Source: Cordia subcordata (taxonomy: Eukaryota; Streptophyta; Magnoliopsida; Boraginales; Cordiaceae). Taken from it: 64,000 nt of DNA. Below are positions 48,334-60,309 of this stretch, in pieces. A model generated the notes under the pieces. That model was not told the DNA's origin. It did no database searches and worked only from the letters and a program-made list of their open reading frames with translations. Made by a program: the position numbers and the translations under genes. How positions within the stretch are numbered: position 1 is the first letter of the stretch; the number at the start of each line of letters is the position of its first letter. The stretch spans positions 2,402,001-2,466,000 of the forward strand of contig JAPTOF010000010.1 of NCBI GenBank assembly GCA_028554755.1. Reading direction: 5' to 3'.

Positions 48334-50533
48334 TTGTTTGGTCCTTCGAATATCCGTAGTATCCTTCACTCTACTACTAAGGAGGAAGATGCCAATGAAA
48401 TGATTAGACCAGTCATTGCAGAGGAAATTATGAAGGCTCTATTTGAGATTCCAGTTGACAAAAGCCCGGGGCCGGATGGTTTTAACTCTCATTTTTACAA
48501 AGCTGCCTGGTCTATTGTTGGCAATGATGTGATCTTGGTGATTAAATCGTTTTTTAATTCTGGTATGCTTCTTAAAGAGATCAACGCCATATCCCTCGTT
48601 CTTATTCCAAAGGTTAAAAACCCCTCTCTTATTTCTGAGCTTCGGCCAATTGCCTGTTGCAATACTCTTTACAAGGGCATTACTAAAATCTTAGCTAATC
48701 GCATGGGAAAGTGTTTGCAGTATTTGATCTCGCCTGAACAAAATACGTTTGTTAAAGGCCGTTGGATTTCAGATAATGTGCTGATGGGACAAGAGCTTAT
48801 TCGGGGATACGGTAGAAAGCATATCTCTCCTAGGTGCATCATCAAGGCTGACCTCCAGAAAGCTTATGATTACCTGGACTGGAATTTCATCTTGAATACG
48901 TTGGCTGCTATCAACTTTCCACCCAAGTTCATTCTTTGGATCAACAACTATATTACATCCTCAAAATACTCTATTGCACTGAATGGGAGACTTTATGGAT
49001 TTTTCAGTGGAGCCAGAGATGTTAGACAAGGTGATCCTATTTCACCTTACTTATTTGTTCTTGCCATAGAGGTGTTTTCTGGTATTATGAAGAGAGCTGG
49101 TGAACTCAGGGAGTTCAAGTTTCATCCTAAATGTAAAGTCTAGAAAATTAATCATCTCTATTTTGCGGATGACCTCCTTCTCTTTTGTAAAGCTGATGAA
49201 AACTTGTTAAAACCATTAAGGAATGCCTCAGTCTGTTTCGCCATTATTTAGGTCTTTGTACAAGCCTTACTAAAAGTGAAATCTATTTTGGGGGTTGTAA
49301 TGAGAATACTTGTACTAAGCTGCAGGAAATCTTAGGATTTAAGAAGGGCAAACTCCCAGTTAAATATTTGGGAGTCCTTCTTATTCCAGAGAGGCTTCAC
49401 AAGAAAGATTGTGATGAATTGCTCGAGCGGATTGTGGGAAGAATCAATGTGGTTGAATACTGCAAGTCGTCTCTAACTGGTTAGATCGATTTTGGCCAAC
49501 ATCAACTCGTATTGGGCTCGCATGCTTTTTTATCCCCCAAGGTGTCTTGAAGGAAATTGAGAGAAAAATGGCCTTGTTTCTTTGGTTAGGGAAGGAGGAT
49601 ATGGGCAGGAAAGCTAAAGTGTCTTGGCCGGTGGTTTGTACCAATAAAGATAAAGGAGGTCTTGGACTATTCAGTCTGATTGATTCCAATCACGCTGCTA
49701 TCCTTAGGTACTTGTGGATTTTGCACACTAAGCAAAAATCAATCTGGGCGGTATAGGTGTTGAACAATTTTCTTAAGAGAGATTCTCTTTGGGTGACCTC
49801 TATTCATCAGAACTCCACCTGGGCCTGGAGGAAAATTCTTCAACTTCGGGAAATGGCTCAATTTGCTATGATTCACTGCATCGGCAACGGTCAAGGCACC
49901 TTATTCTGGTATCACAATTGGCACCCTTTTGGCCACTTAATTGATTATTTTTCAGTGGATGTCTCAACTATTAATCCTTCTTTGATGGTTACTGACTTTA
50001 TTCATGATGATCATTAGGTTTGGGATGTTACAAATCCTATCTTTTCTGTTATTTTCCATAATATTGGGGACTTGAGACCTAATGGTTCAAGGATTGATCA
50101 AATTGTTTGGATCAATGACCCTAATTGGATCTACTCGAAGATGGCAACCTTGGAATTCATCAGGACTCCATAACGGAAGGTGGACTGGTATAGTTCAGTG
50201 TGGTTCAAACATCATATCCCGAAACATGCCGTCCATTGTTGGCTTATGTGGCATAAAAAACTTCCAACTAAGGACAGAATGATTTCATGGGGTCTTTTTG
50301 TCAATCCTACTTGTGTTTTCTGCCATATGAGCATTGAGGACCATGAGCACGTTTTCTTTTATTGCTCGTTTGTTAATCGCATTTGGAATCGAGAGTGGAG
50401 AAAGACCAAGGGTCCTGTTAATTTGGGGAACTGGACTGAGGTTTATAGTTGGATCACTTCACAAGCTAATTCCCAAACTCTGCAAGCTTATACAATGAAG
50501 CTTTTTCTGGGAGCTTTTGTGTACCACATTTAG
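48334..50533 (+). pseudogene. LINE ORF2 3' part: reverse transcriptase and zf-RVT, broken
   Basis: The plus-strand frame contains KSPGPDG, LIPKV, LRPIACCN and ILANR, then the first catalytic block KADLQKAYDYLDW, then DVRQGDPISPYLF. A TAG stop at 49141-49143 lies just before the second catalytic block YFADD (49159-49173). A one-base frame change near 49203 follows, after which GFKKGKLPVKYLGVLL continues. The C-terminal zinc-binding region (LPTKDRMISWG, CVFC, EDHEHVFFYC) is readable at about 50180-50400. These blocks define a plant L1-clade reverse transcriptase. It cannot make a full protein. The open frame that seems to start at 48289 begins in inverted leader sequence, not at a true start. 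Confidence 0.85.
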
Positions 50534-51230
50534 AAAGAGAGAAACCAGAGAATCCATAATGCGAAGGCTTTAATGGAAGAACAAGTTTTTGAGAATACCA
50601 AATTTGATGTTAGAAGTAAAGTGCATATAATTAGGAAAATAAAAAAAGTCCCTCTTGAACTTGGCAATTCTTAGAGCTTGGAATATAAATCCTTGAGGAT
50701 TGCTGACTTGAATTTTTGTACATTTTGTTGATATTAATGAAATTATTGTTACTTATTTAGCAAAAAAAAAATAGCATTACTTATTCTATTTTTTAACATA
50801 ATTAAGTGAGAAAAATTAATTTCCCAATAAAAATACATATATTTTCCAACCAGAAAAGAGGAAAAACACGAAAGAGATGTGTCTAATTTTTTAAATTTGT
50901 ATTTTTTTAATTGTTTAAATATTTTTCAAATTTTTAGATTTTTTTAATTTTTAATTTTTAATTTTGGATAATAATTGAGAATTTGTTAAATAATAGACTG
51001 AAGTAAATCATTTTGTGATTTTATTTTATTTGCTATTGGTTTCCACTTACGTTAGAATATTCGTTCTTGAGTTTGGCTAATGAATAAATTTCTCAGCTTT
51101 CTCCTAAAAAAAGCCATTCCATGGAAATAGGCCTTCCACCTTCACTTAAAATTACCAAACAAAAGAAAATAAATTAGAAACTGGAACCACCTTTCTATTT
51201 CAGGCCATTTCAGCATGCCAAACATAACCT

Positions 51231-52424
51231 TAATATAGGAGACGGGATCAAACTTGATCCCTAAGCTACATTTGCAATAATCTTTTCATTTCTCAACTCA
51301 AAAACATGTTTAAAAAAAAAGAAATATTTGATCACTTTTTATATATCAAAATTCAAAAGCTACTCAAGTATTCACTTTGAAGCTGAAGTGACTTTGCAAT
51401 TACGGTTGAATAAATATTCATATCAACTAGTGTTATGCTGAGTTGCTTTCAGAATACAGAAAACACCTAATCTTCATTTGTCTTTGATAGCAAAGTTTTC
51501 AATAATGTGGATTCTTGTACAAGTCTCCATTATGTTAATAATACAATTCATTTAAATTGCCTATCTTACCCTTCGTACGTTATCTATCTTCTTTTATATT
51601 CTTCTTTTGTATTTTTTATTTAATATTCTTTTTTGGCTATTTAATTATAATAATTGGACAAAGGAAAGAGGAGAAAATCAAATATTATATGCTAAAAGCT
51701 TTAAAATTTCCTCGAAAAATATGTCTAAAGAAAAAAAAATGTTCCAGTCGATAGTATTATATATTTCATCTAACAAAGGATTTATACATTAATTTTCATG
51801 GTAATGAATTGTTTGAATTATTTTATTATAAGCATACTATAATTATTTATATGTGATAATGCATAGACTGTCAGTCACGTTTCTCAACTTGGGCTCGGAC
51901 TCTTTGAACAAAATGACTTGCAAAACAAACAAGATACTCGGCTTGGTTAAGGAACACACGTGTGATGCTAGCAAATAATATTCTGATGTTTAAGTCAGAA
52001 CTCAAGTCGGGATATACACGAATCATGATTCGGGTTTAAATCTAGTCTTTTACCCTGAGTTGAGTACCCTCGATTTAAATGGTACATAGCATAGGGAATG
52101 TGTTGTGCGCCCGAGATTTATTAGTTGATGATCGGGCTTCACCACGTGTATTAATAATTAGATTTGGTTAGTTGAATTTTTTTTGTAAACGAAAATCCAG
52201 ATCCAAAGAAAAGAAAGAGGAGGCAGTTTCATGGTTGATGCACACAATTGGATAGTAACTACTGACTTTTAATTGGAGATGAGTTTTGACGGGCAGGTGA
52301 AGAATCACATGGAAGGTTGCATCGGGATGGGGTTAAGGGTGGTTTTTATGCTTTTGGCTCAAAATCACATACACCCACCAACAACACCACTATGCCTTTG
52401 TTGCAGCAGTGTACATTTTCGGTA
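51231..52424. other. Non-coding stretch, no gene seen
   Basis: Only short frames of about 60 codons, AT-rich and without domains. Confidence 0.4.
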
Positions 52425-52713
52425 CCCCTTTCATCTTATTTTATCAATCGTTTAAAATTTTTATGTCTAGACTAATAAAATTAATTAATAGCATCATTTT
52501 TTTGATAAATTTATAATAATTAAATTTATCAAAAAATTCTTTTTTCTCTTTTTTGTCTTATTTGATATTAAATTATGTTTCTTTTACCTCTCTATAATAA
52601 AATAAAAGTAAATCTGAAAAATAAAAATTATTATTTCTTTGAACTTCTCAAAGAGACAAGTATTTTGCGACAAAAAACTCTCTAAAACGACTTATATTGT
52701 AAGACGGAGGGAG
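52425..52713. mobile_element. Stowaway-like MITE
   Basis: The right end, read on the minus strand, is CTCCCTCCGTCTTACAATAT, the classic Stowaway (mariner-type) terminus, next to TA. The left end CCCCTTTCATCTTATTTTAT after TA (52423-52424) is a degenerate partner. About 289 bp, AT-rich, no coding capacity. The right end is certain; the left end is approximate. Confidence 0.65.
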
Positions 52714-53830
52714 TAATATTTAACAGTTTTTGGCTTCATCTCCAAAGTCTTCATACCTCAAAGTTACATTTATTGTTATTTTTTTATAAAAGTGATGTAT
52801 GGTATTTTTTTAAAAGGAATGTCAAAGGTGTATTACAACATATATCTAGCGAGAATTAATTCTTAAACCACTCATATTAAAAATAAAAATATACCACTTG
52901 ACCATTATTATCACCAAAGTTACATTTATTATTATTTTTTCATGAAGCCTTTGATGGTATGTTTAGTAAATTTTTACTTATTCTTGAGTCTCAAAGATTC
53001 GACCTCGAGACCCGTTTATATCAAGCGAAAAAGTACTACTTCTAAGTTACCTCCTCTTTCGTATAGGAAGGCTCAAATGGGCGGCTATTGTCAACTAAGG
53101 TCAATTTATTTTTTTACGTTGGAACTTTTGTATGGTTCCTCACTTGGTGCTCTTTTATTTAGTATTATATTCTTTCTGTGCGTAAATATTACATGTTATT
53201 ATTTATACACAGTATATATTTGTTCACTATCCTATAACTATTTATTCACTAACTTGCATATATACATCAAATATTTGTTCATTATTCCACAATTATTTGT
53301 TCACCCATATGTATGCATACTTGAAGGTGAAGGTGACTTTTAATAGCGGATTGATCTTGGAGGGTCCAAACACTGCGTAAGAGATACAGTTAGAATCGCG
53401 ACAAAGAGAGGAAGAGATTAGCAGTTGTGACACGACGAGATGATGTCGGAATCTTCGCTTGCATGAGGAAGAAGGCGACGGACTTTAATAGTGGATCGAT
53501 ACCTAGAAGGTTTTCTTGGATACAATTCATATGTTACGATCATTAAAAAAAAAGTGAATTTTATGATGGTCTTTATCCAGCGTGAAATGACCGATGGTAT
53601 TACCTATGAAGCAAAAAAAAGAAGATGGAGAGAGATGAGGAGGGAGAAGAATAAAGAGAGAGAAATGAGAGGAGAGACAGAGATGCGTTTAAAGTGTTTT
53701 GAGTTATTTGTTGTTTTTGTTTTTTATTTTTTTTAACATGAAGGAGCATGATGTTTAATAAAGAAGTATTTTGTAATGGATTATTGTATAATTTGCGTCT
53801 TATGTTCCCACTTAGGGTCAATTTAAGAAA
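52714..53830. other. Non-coding stretch with a partial duplication
   Basis: Frames here (up to 133 codons at 52942-53343) are AT-rich with no domain. TTTAATAGCGGATTGAT near 53338 and TTTAATAGTGGATCGAT near 53483 are related, pointing to an imperfect duplication of about 145 bases. Confidence 0.4.
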
Positions 53831-53854
53831 AGTCCTATAGCTGTCATTTAGTTT

Positions 53855-54150
53855 TCAATTAGTCCCCATCGTTTAGAAAAGTTCAAATTAGTATTCAATA
53901 TTTCAAAATATAGTCATATTGTTTTTCAAAATCATGTTAATTCTAATATTTCACAAATTTATTTAAATTAGTCCCCATTGTTTTACTAATTTTGGAGACC
54001 AATTTGATCAACTTTGTGAAATATTAAGAATTAACTTGAACATTTTTTAATAATAAGGACTAATTTAACATATTTATAAAATATAAAGACTAATTTAAAC
54101 TTTTTCAAACAATAAAAATTAACTTAAAAAAATAACAACATTAGAGACCT
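53855..54150. repeat. Repeats of AGTCCCCAT(T/C)GTTT words in both orientations
   Basis: ATTAGTCCCCATCGTTT and ATTAGTCCCCATTGTTT occur on the plus strand near 53871 and 53970. Related copies occur on the minus strand farther right (ATTAGTCCTTATTATT, ATTAGTCTTTATATTT). The block looks like a foldback transposon remnant of imperfect inverted and direct repeats. The limits are approximate. Confidence 0.5.
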
Positions 54151-57100
54151 TCCATATAATTTTCCCTTCCCACTTATATTAATTTGTGTGGGTTGTGATG
54201 GGTAGTAATTGACAGCTAGCCTTGTGTTTTTCTTTTTTTAATAATAATTGAAAAACGCTTTTGAAATGCCTTTTCAGACTACTGATACCAAAATTTAAAT
54301 TTATTTTTGTCAAAACAAAATTTGAATTCAAAGATACATGATTTGTATGAAAGAAGGGTTAATTAAAATTGATTTTTTTTTTCCTGTTGAAAGCTTTTAT
54401 GAGCAATCTAAGCTGGATTCCTGGAGAAAATTTAGGGCTTTTTTCAGGAAAAAGTCTAATTAGTTTTGGCAAAGTTTGTACCTTTGTGTGTGTGTGTGTG
54501 TGTGTTTAGTGACAGAGAAACGAGTGAAGACATAAGTAGGTTTTTGTCACACAATTATGATGAAGATGACAGAAGCTCTTTTCTTTTCTTCACTTTTTCT
54601 GCTTTTCGGCCATTTTGACTTATTGAATCATATTGAATTTTCAAGGGCATCACGTGGGCCTATTTATCATCTGTAATTCTCTGTAATTGTAAAAGACGGG
54701 TTTGGACTTTATACTAAGGGATAAGATTTAAATAAATAATATAATTTTTGAGAAATTATATCAAATTAACTGAAATTTGAATTATATCCCAAATTCATAA
54801 TCAAAAAAGAAATTAATTGATTTTTTTTAAAAAAAGGTTCAAATGAACTTTATATTTAATTAATTTGGAATCTTTTTTCCTCATCATATACGTGAGTTTT
54901 GACATTCTTAGTGTAACTAGTGAAATGACAAGGAGTTGTCCATCTGAGCACCCATAACTTCATAATTCGGGTAATAAGCATAATTTGATTGCAATACATT
55001 AATAATATAATTATGTTTGACCAAAAAAAAACATTAATAATATAATTCAGATAAAATAATTTAAGAATCTCATAACTTTTAAATCTTACACATAATGTAT
55101 GATAAGATTGCATGGATATCTTTATTTTCACTCCTAGAAAATGCAGTTTACTGTAGTGATGTAAGTTGCACGGAACCTCACGCCATAGCTTTGTAACTTT
55201 ATTTCATTTCACTCTCCAAAGGGAAAAAAGATTAAACGCCCTTAAAGTGTGATTATGACAAATCACAACACTAACGCAAAAACCTAATTATGGCTCCTAC
55301 AGAGTCAAAAGCAAAAGAGTGAAGTATAGAGTCTAAATTCGTACCATGAAACGATGAAAATAAATTGGAATAGCTATCCGACGGCGTGAAAATGCATAAT
55401 CTCTGGCACTATTTATTAGGTGAAAAAAATAGCGACACTTGAATATAACTCGTGTTGTTGGAGGGTCAAGATTGTTTGTTGTAGTTTGAATAAATTAGAT
55501 TCAAAATGGATTCGACCTTTACCAAACTCTACACAAGTATATATGTAAGGGAAATTCTTATGCAAAAACATTTGTGATTCTAATGCATTTATTGCAAGAA
55601 ATCTTTGAAATTGATTGGAGAACTTGCATAATCAATTTGGCAAATCTTCACTCATTTCGGCGATGGCTTCCAGCCCTATGACCCAATAGGGTTTCCCTCG
55701 CACTTCATATTGTCATTTCATTGTTGCTCATTCTCATTAGGCATAAGTTTTTAGTTTTTATTTTTTTAATATTTTTTTGTGCTTGATAGGGATCAATTCT
55801 AACCCGATCATCCTTGCCCGATCTCCACTGTATTCATAAGATGTGTGCCACCACGCGATGGGTGTTTTCCAATCCTGTTGTCCATCCTCGATCACCCTTT
55901 TTCAAGCGCTCAATATAAGATCCATCACACGTTCAACACGTTTTTTAATAGAGAATCTATAAATAGGCCCAACAGAAAGAAATCAAAGTAAGCTTTTCCA
56001 TTTTAAGTGTACTTCGAAATAAGAAACATTGTCCATTTACTCTCTTTCAAATAATCATTTTTCGTAAATATTCTCTAATTTAAGTGTCAACGTTTCTTTA
56101 GTCGACATCCACCAGTGTTAAGCTCTTGCAAGTTAGCATTGGTCCCATGCTACTTGGAGGATCTACTTTTTTAATTGGTTCTTTGCAAAAATAATGTCCA
56201 CCCATATTTTGATAGTCTCTAACATGATAAAAAGAAAAAATATACTACCAAAATAGTGAGAAAATTATATATACATATTTTATATATATATATACATATT
56301 TTATATATAAATAATCTTCTCTGACTTAAAAAAGTATGATAGACTTTTATCATTTCACCTGATCGAGAAATCCCAACGGTTGGAGATCGGGACACACGCT
56401 AAAGAATCAAAGCAAAGATGTCCAACTTTCAAAAGGGGCCACAAAAATTCGGCACACGCCACTATGCAGACTCTGCAAAGCAGCCCCATATCTTTCTAGT
56501 TAGTTGACTAAGGTGTCACACTGCAACAGTTGAACTCACCACTAACACAAGCTAAAAAATATAACACCACGCAGTGACATGTCGGGACGGAGTGAGACTT
56601 GAGTCCTAAGTTGTTGAAAAATTTTCCCCTCACTTTGTCAAATTTTGCATGGCATATTCAAAATGCCCTATTGTAACATCCAATACATGCCCTGCCAAAT
56701 TCTTTGTCCTAACCATATTATTTATAATTTTCTTTTCTTTTGTCGAGAAGCATATATATTGATAATGTTGTCGTGACACGTAAAATCAAGATTTTCGTTC
56801 AATAAAGATTCAGAATGCACGATCTAATATCCGTCTATTTTTTTTTAGTCGAGTTTATTAAGGGATGTAACCCTCATTGATTTGTTAATACTCCTCCATT
56901 CACGAGTTTGATAATAGTAATTAAGCTACATAGAATATATCCCAAAACATGGTTTATGATGTCTATCTCTACCAAAAGTTTCATCTACTAAATTGACTTT
57001 TTAAATTTCACAAATAACCCCTATACTAATAGGCCTCAAGTTTTCTATCTAACCCTTACCAACAAGAGAAATCATGTTTATCATATCCTAATACAATTTT

Positions 57101-57529
57101 CCTAAGGTAATCACATGATTCACAATCAAATGTGATGTACGTGTTTTTGAATAGTTATAAATAAACCAAATCTTGAGCAATAAAAATTCACTCATACTTG
57201 AGCTAACTGTTGTTGCATCATGACGATCATAAACTATAGATGCTTGGGGCCCTAATATTTAATTCTTTACTCATCACATAAATCTATATGTATATATATG
57301 GGGTTTGAGAAAAAGCATGAAAACCCATTTCCTTGCATTGCATAGTTAGCTGGATTTGGCTCGATCCAGGGGAAGAAACTTTTCAAGGGGGGTACACAAT
57401 TTGTGCGCGTTTTCATCATTTTGGCACCCAGTGGATAAGACTTGGTATGCATCTAGATTACTTTTCTCCCTTTCTGGATTTGAAGGCAAAATAATAGACT
57501 ATGCATGTAGCTAGGAAAGCGAACCATAC
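54151..57529. other. Non-coding stretch, no gene seen
   Basis: AT-rich, with a (GT)n tract near 54487-54505 and a direct repeat of TATATACATATTTTATATAT near 56264-56307. No frame has a domain. Confidence 0.4.
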
Positions 57530-57722
57530 ACAGTTTTTTTGAATTATTGGTTTGTTTTTTCATAAAAGTACTTTTGGTATTTAGATTATTAGTTTCTAGA
57601 AAAAGTTAAAATTCTTAAAAATAAAAAAAGTTTAAATTCAATTTTTCTAGAACTGAGAAATTTTAATTTAAAAAAAAACTTTTTTCAAAAGTAAAATAAA
57701 GAAACAAATAAAAACGACCCCA
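57530..57722. mobile_element. Decayed MITE of the poly(A)/poly(T) family
   Basis: It shares TTTCTAGAAAAAGTTAAAATT and CAATTTTTCTAGAACT words with the elements at 20848-21062 and 6033-6273. Terminal repeats are poorly preserved. Boundaries are approximate. Confidence 0.4.
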
Positions 57723-57790
57723 TACAACACATCGTATAGTTAGTCCTATTGATTATTTGGGTCACTGCTTATGTGACATAGCTAAAGTTA

Positions 57791-58037
57791 GAGTTATTAC
57801 CTCATCTAAAAATTTAAACTTGTAGAGAGGATTTAGCTATATTTATTTATTATATTTAACACACCCTCTCACGTGCAAAGTGATTTGTCTAGAGTTTATA
57901 TGTAAACAATTTATTTTTTTAAATGGGTAGCAGTGAAACTCGAACCCATGACTTGGGCTTTAATACCAAATTAGGAGTTACTACTTCATCTAAAATGTAA
58001 GCTTGTAGAGAGGATTTTGTTATATTTGTTTATTATA
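57791..58037. repeat. Imperfect 63-bp direct repeat, about 120 bp apart
   Basis: The segments at 57791-57854 and 57975-58037 share GAGTTA, CATCTAAAA, CTTGTAGAGAGGATTT and TTTATTATA with scattered differences. The sequence between contains GAAACTCGAACCCATGA, which resembles the antisense of a pol III B box. It may be a terminal-repeat element remnant. Confidence 0.6.
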
Positions 58038-58215
58038 CTTCATAGCTAATACATTAATTTGTGCAATTTCTTTTCTTGTTTTGCAGATTTGAATCATTTA
58101 ATAATGTTATGCATTTATAGAAACATAACAATATGAAGGAGACTTAATGGTTCATCTAACCATAAATTTTTAAGGTATTCTCAGGCTGAAAGATTAATTT
58201 AACATTGATGTTTGT

Positions 58216-58281
58216 ATTGGTATAAAGGAAATTCTTGGATCAACCGTTGTTTTGATTGGTATAAAGAAAATCTTGGATCAA
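58216..58281. repeat. Two tandem units of about 28 bp
   Basis: ATTGGTATAAAGGAAATTCT plus TGGATCAA at 58216-58243 is repeated with small changes at 58255-58281, after an 11-base spacer. Confidence 0.8.
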
Positions 58282-59907
58282 AAGTTACTTTCTGTTAATA
58301 TTTTTATTTACACCAATATTTCGGTTTCCATTCTAATTTAACAAGAAGTAATTTGATAACCGACGATTTTGTACATTTTTCTATTTGATCCCGACTCTAT
58401 TTTGATATACATTGACATAATTGGCTTGCATTTTATTGAAGGGAAATTGGGAAAGTATAATTATTGTTTACAATTAGATGCTGCAAGGAACCAATAATGA
58501 GACCTCATATGTACAGAGATAAGTGAAGCTTATGGTTCAATGAAAAAAAGACATCGGACCTGCCCTACAGAAGGACTACTTTGAGTTATCTTAAAGTTTA
58601 ATTAGCCTCAAGAAAGAAAGATCACAAAAAGCTACCGACTATAACTTATAAGCTGTCCAATTAAAGCTTTTCAGTTGTTGCAAATCCATTTCACGTGCTT
58701 TTTCGTTTCTGCGAGATACTAGTCATGCTATGTTACAATGATTAATCACATAAACAAAGCATGCTTAAAGTGATATTGTAACCATCTTGAACAAGGATAG
58801 GATCTTCGAACTCAGATTTCTTCTTCTTCTTCTTCTTTTCTTTTTTTTTTTTGGTTCAAGTTTTCTTCCTTAGCTAAACCGTGTTAATTTACTTCAACTT
58901 TGATAAACTATGGATAGGACTAATCCATAATTCTTTTACTTTTTATAATTCGGCAAAAATTGCATTAAAACGTAGACATCCAAACGCTTTAAATACTCAA
59001 ATTTCACTTTCCAAACGAGATAACCACTTTTGAGCAACATACATACCATCATTGTTGAATCTCTCTCGTTATTAACACGAAAATTCATATATCGAGTAAA
59101 TCAAGCCAGTGTATAGAAAAACGACAAAATTAGCAGGAATTAAAGGATAGTGTAGGGGATGAGAATTTTAAAGTTGGCGAGGTAGGAAGCAGACATGGAG
59201 CGAAATAAATGTGTCACGTTGAAGTTAGACACTATAATTTAAAAATATTGGCTGAAATCGAGGAACACGTATAACTTATGCTAGTAAAGTGATGAGGAAC
59301 AAGTGGTGGTTTTGGTTGTTCAATATTTATTGTGCGATTAATTCATAATATCTTATTCTTCTATATGCACTATGATAATTAATAGTTTCTTTCTCCTATC
59401 ATGTATCTACATGTTGCTTTTGAAGACTATGAATCCCAAATGATAAGCCTCATCACCAAGTTGAAAAAACAAGATAACGTAAACTAGACCATTAGGGTTG
59501 TCATTCCAATAAGAATATTGACTAAGATAAGTTAATCAGTTCATGCCAATAATTATGCTAATTAGCTTTGTGGCTAGCCATCTATTTTTGTTAATGAGAA
59601 TTAAATAGTTTCATTTAATTTACCAAATGTACCGGCTATGTAGAGGTAAACAACTTTTACGAGTTTAGTGGATCTATCTCTGTCACAATCTTTTAAATAA
59701 TTTTGGTATTATACTATAATTGAATGAAAAAAGAAATTATTTTCTTTTTTAAAAAAAGTGAATGGTTGGAGAGGGTTAAGTCGTCCTACTCTTGCAGAAT
59801 TCATTGCATGTGATCACATTCAAGAATCTACTATTGCTTCTATAACAATGTATGCTGCTAATTAGACTTAGACCCATTTTTTAAAAACAAAAAGGTTTAA
59901 TTACTAA
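58282..59907. other. Non-coding stretch, no gene seen
   Basis: Short frames only. A (CTT)n tract lies near 58820-58836. Confidence 0.4.
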
Positions 59908-60309
59908 GGCTCTGTTTGGCCTAATTATGTGATTTCAGCTGTTGAACAGCAGAGCTTTTAGCAGTAAAGCTTTTGGTAAAAGTGCTGTTAAATAAAAACA
60001 GTTGATTATTTGGCTCTGTATTTTAGAAATTGAGCTTTTAGTTATTTTGAAGTTAATATTAGACTTTCAAAAAATATAAAATAAAATTTTTGAGAAAAAA
60101 TGAAGAAAATTTTTTTTGATATAACATAAAAACAGCTTTTCAAAAGCCTTTTTCGAAAAGCTTCAATTTGGATCTTCTAATTTTTTAATTTTTTTCAGCT
60201 TCAATTTTTATGTAAAAGTTTTTTTAAAAATGAATTAAACAGATTAATTTTAATTTTTAAACTTATAAAAAATACTTTTGAATCTAAAAAAATTGGGCCA
60301 AACAGATTT
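59908..60309 (+). mobile_element. 400-bp MITE, copy 2
   Basis: It starts GGCTCTGTTTGGCCTAATTA and ends GGGCCAAACAGATTTTG, a clear imperfect terminal inverted repeat. Inner words (GATTTCAGCTGTTGAACAG, TTGATTATTTGG, ATAACATAAAA, AAAAGCCTTTTTCGAAAAGCTTC) appear in the same order on the minus strand of 40996-41400. No coding capacity. Confidence 0.75.

Larger units (their letters stand above)
45490..50782. mobile_element. LINE (L1-type) with 5' inversion, twin-primed
   Basis: The right 2.4 kb (48334-50761) is a plus-strand LINE 3' half with reverse transcriptase, zinc-binding domain and an A-tail at 50762-50771. The left 2.8 kb (45506-48333) is the 5' half of a LINE on the minus strand: 5' leader, ORF1, endonuclease and the linker up to the reverse transcriptase. 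Flanking words AAAAATAGCATTGCTT (45490-45505) and AAAAATAGCATTACTT (50767-50782) form one target duplication around both halves. The left half has no A-tail of its own. The left breakpoint (CCAAATAA, minus strand TTATTTGG) meets the same protein position where the right half starts (TTGTTTGG at 48334-48341). This is the structure expected from twin priming. Summed length, about 5.3 kb, is normal for a full-length plant L1. Confidence 0.8.
45175..51230. mobile_element. MITE split by the LINE insertion
   Basis: The left end GGGCTCGTTTGGTATGATAA and the reverse complement of the right end (AGGTTATGTTTGGCATGCTG) match as a terminal inverted repeat, extending to AAATGG on both sides. Without the LINE (45506-50782) the element would be about 780 bp. 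Inner words mirror each other too: GTAATGCTCA near 45309 and TAGCATTAC near 50772. A target duplication was not found, so the outer limits are less secure than those of the LINE. Confidence 0.6.

Noticed and set aside
52942..53343. 133-codon plus-strand frame
   Set aside because: Hydrophobic and Tyr/Ile-rich as expected from AT-rich DNA; no domain, no transposon link and no exon structure.
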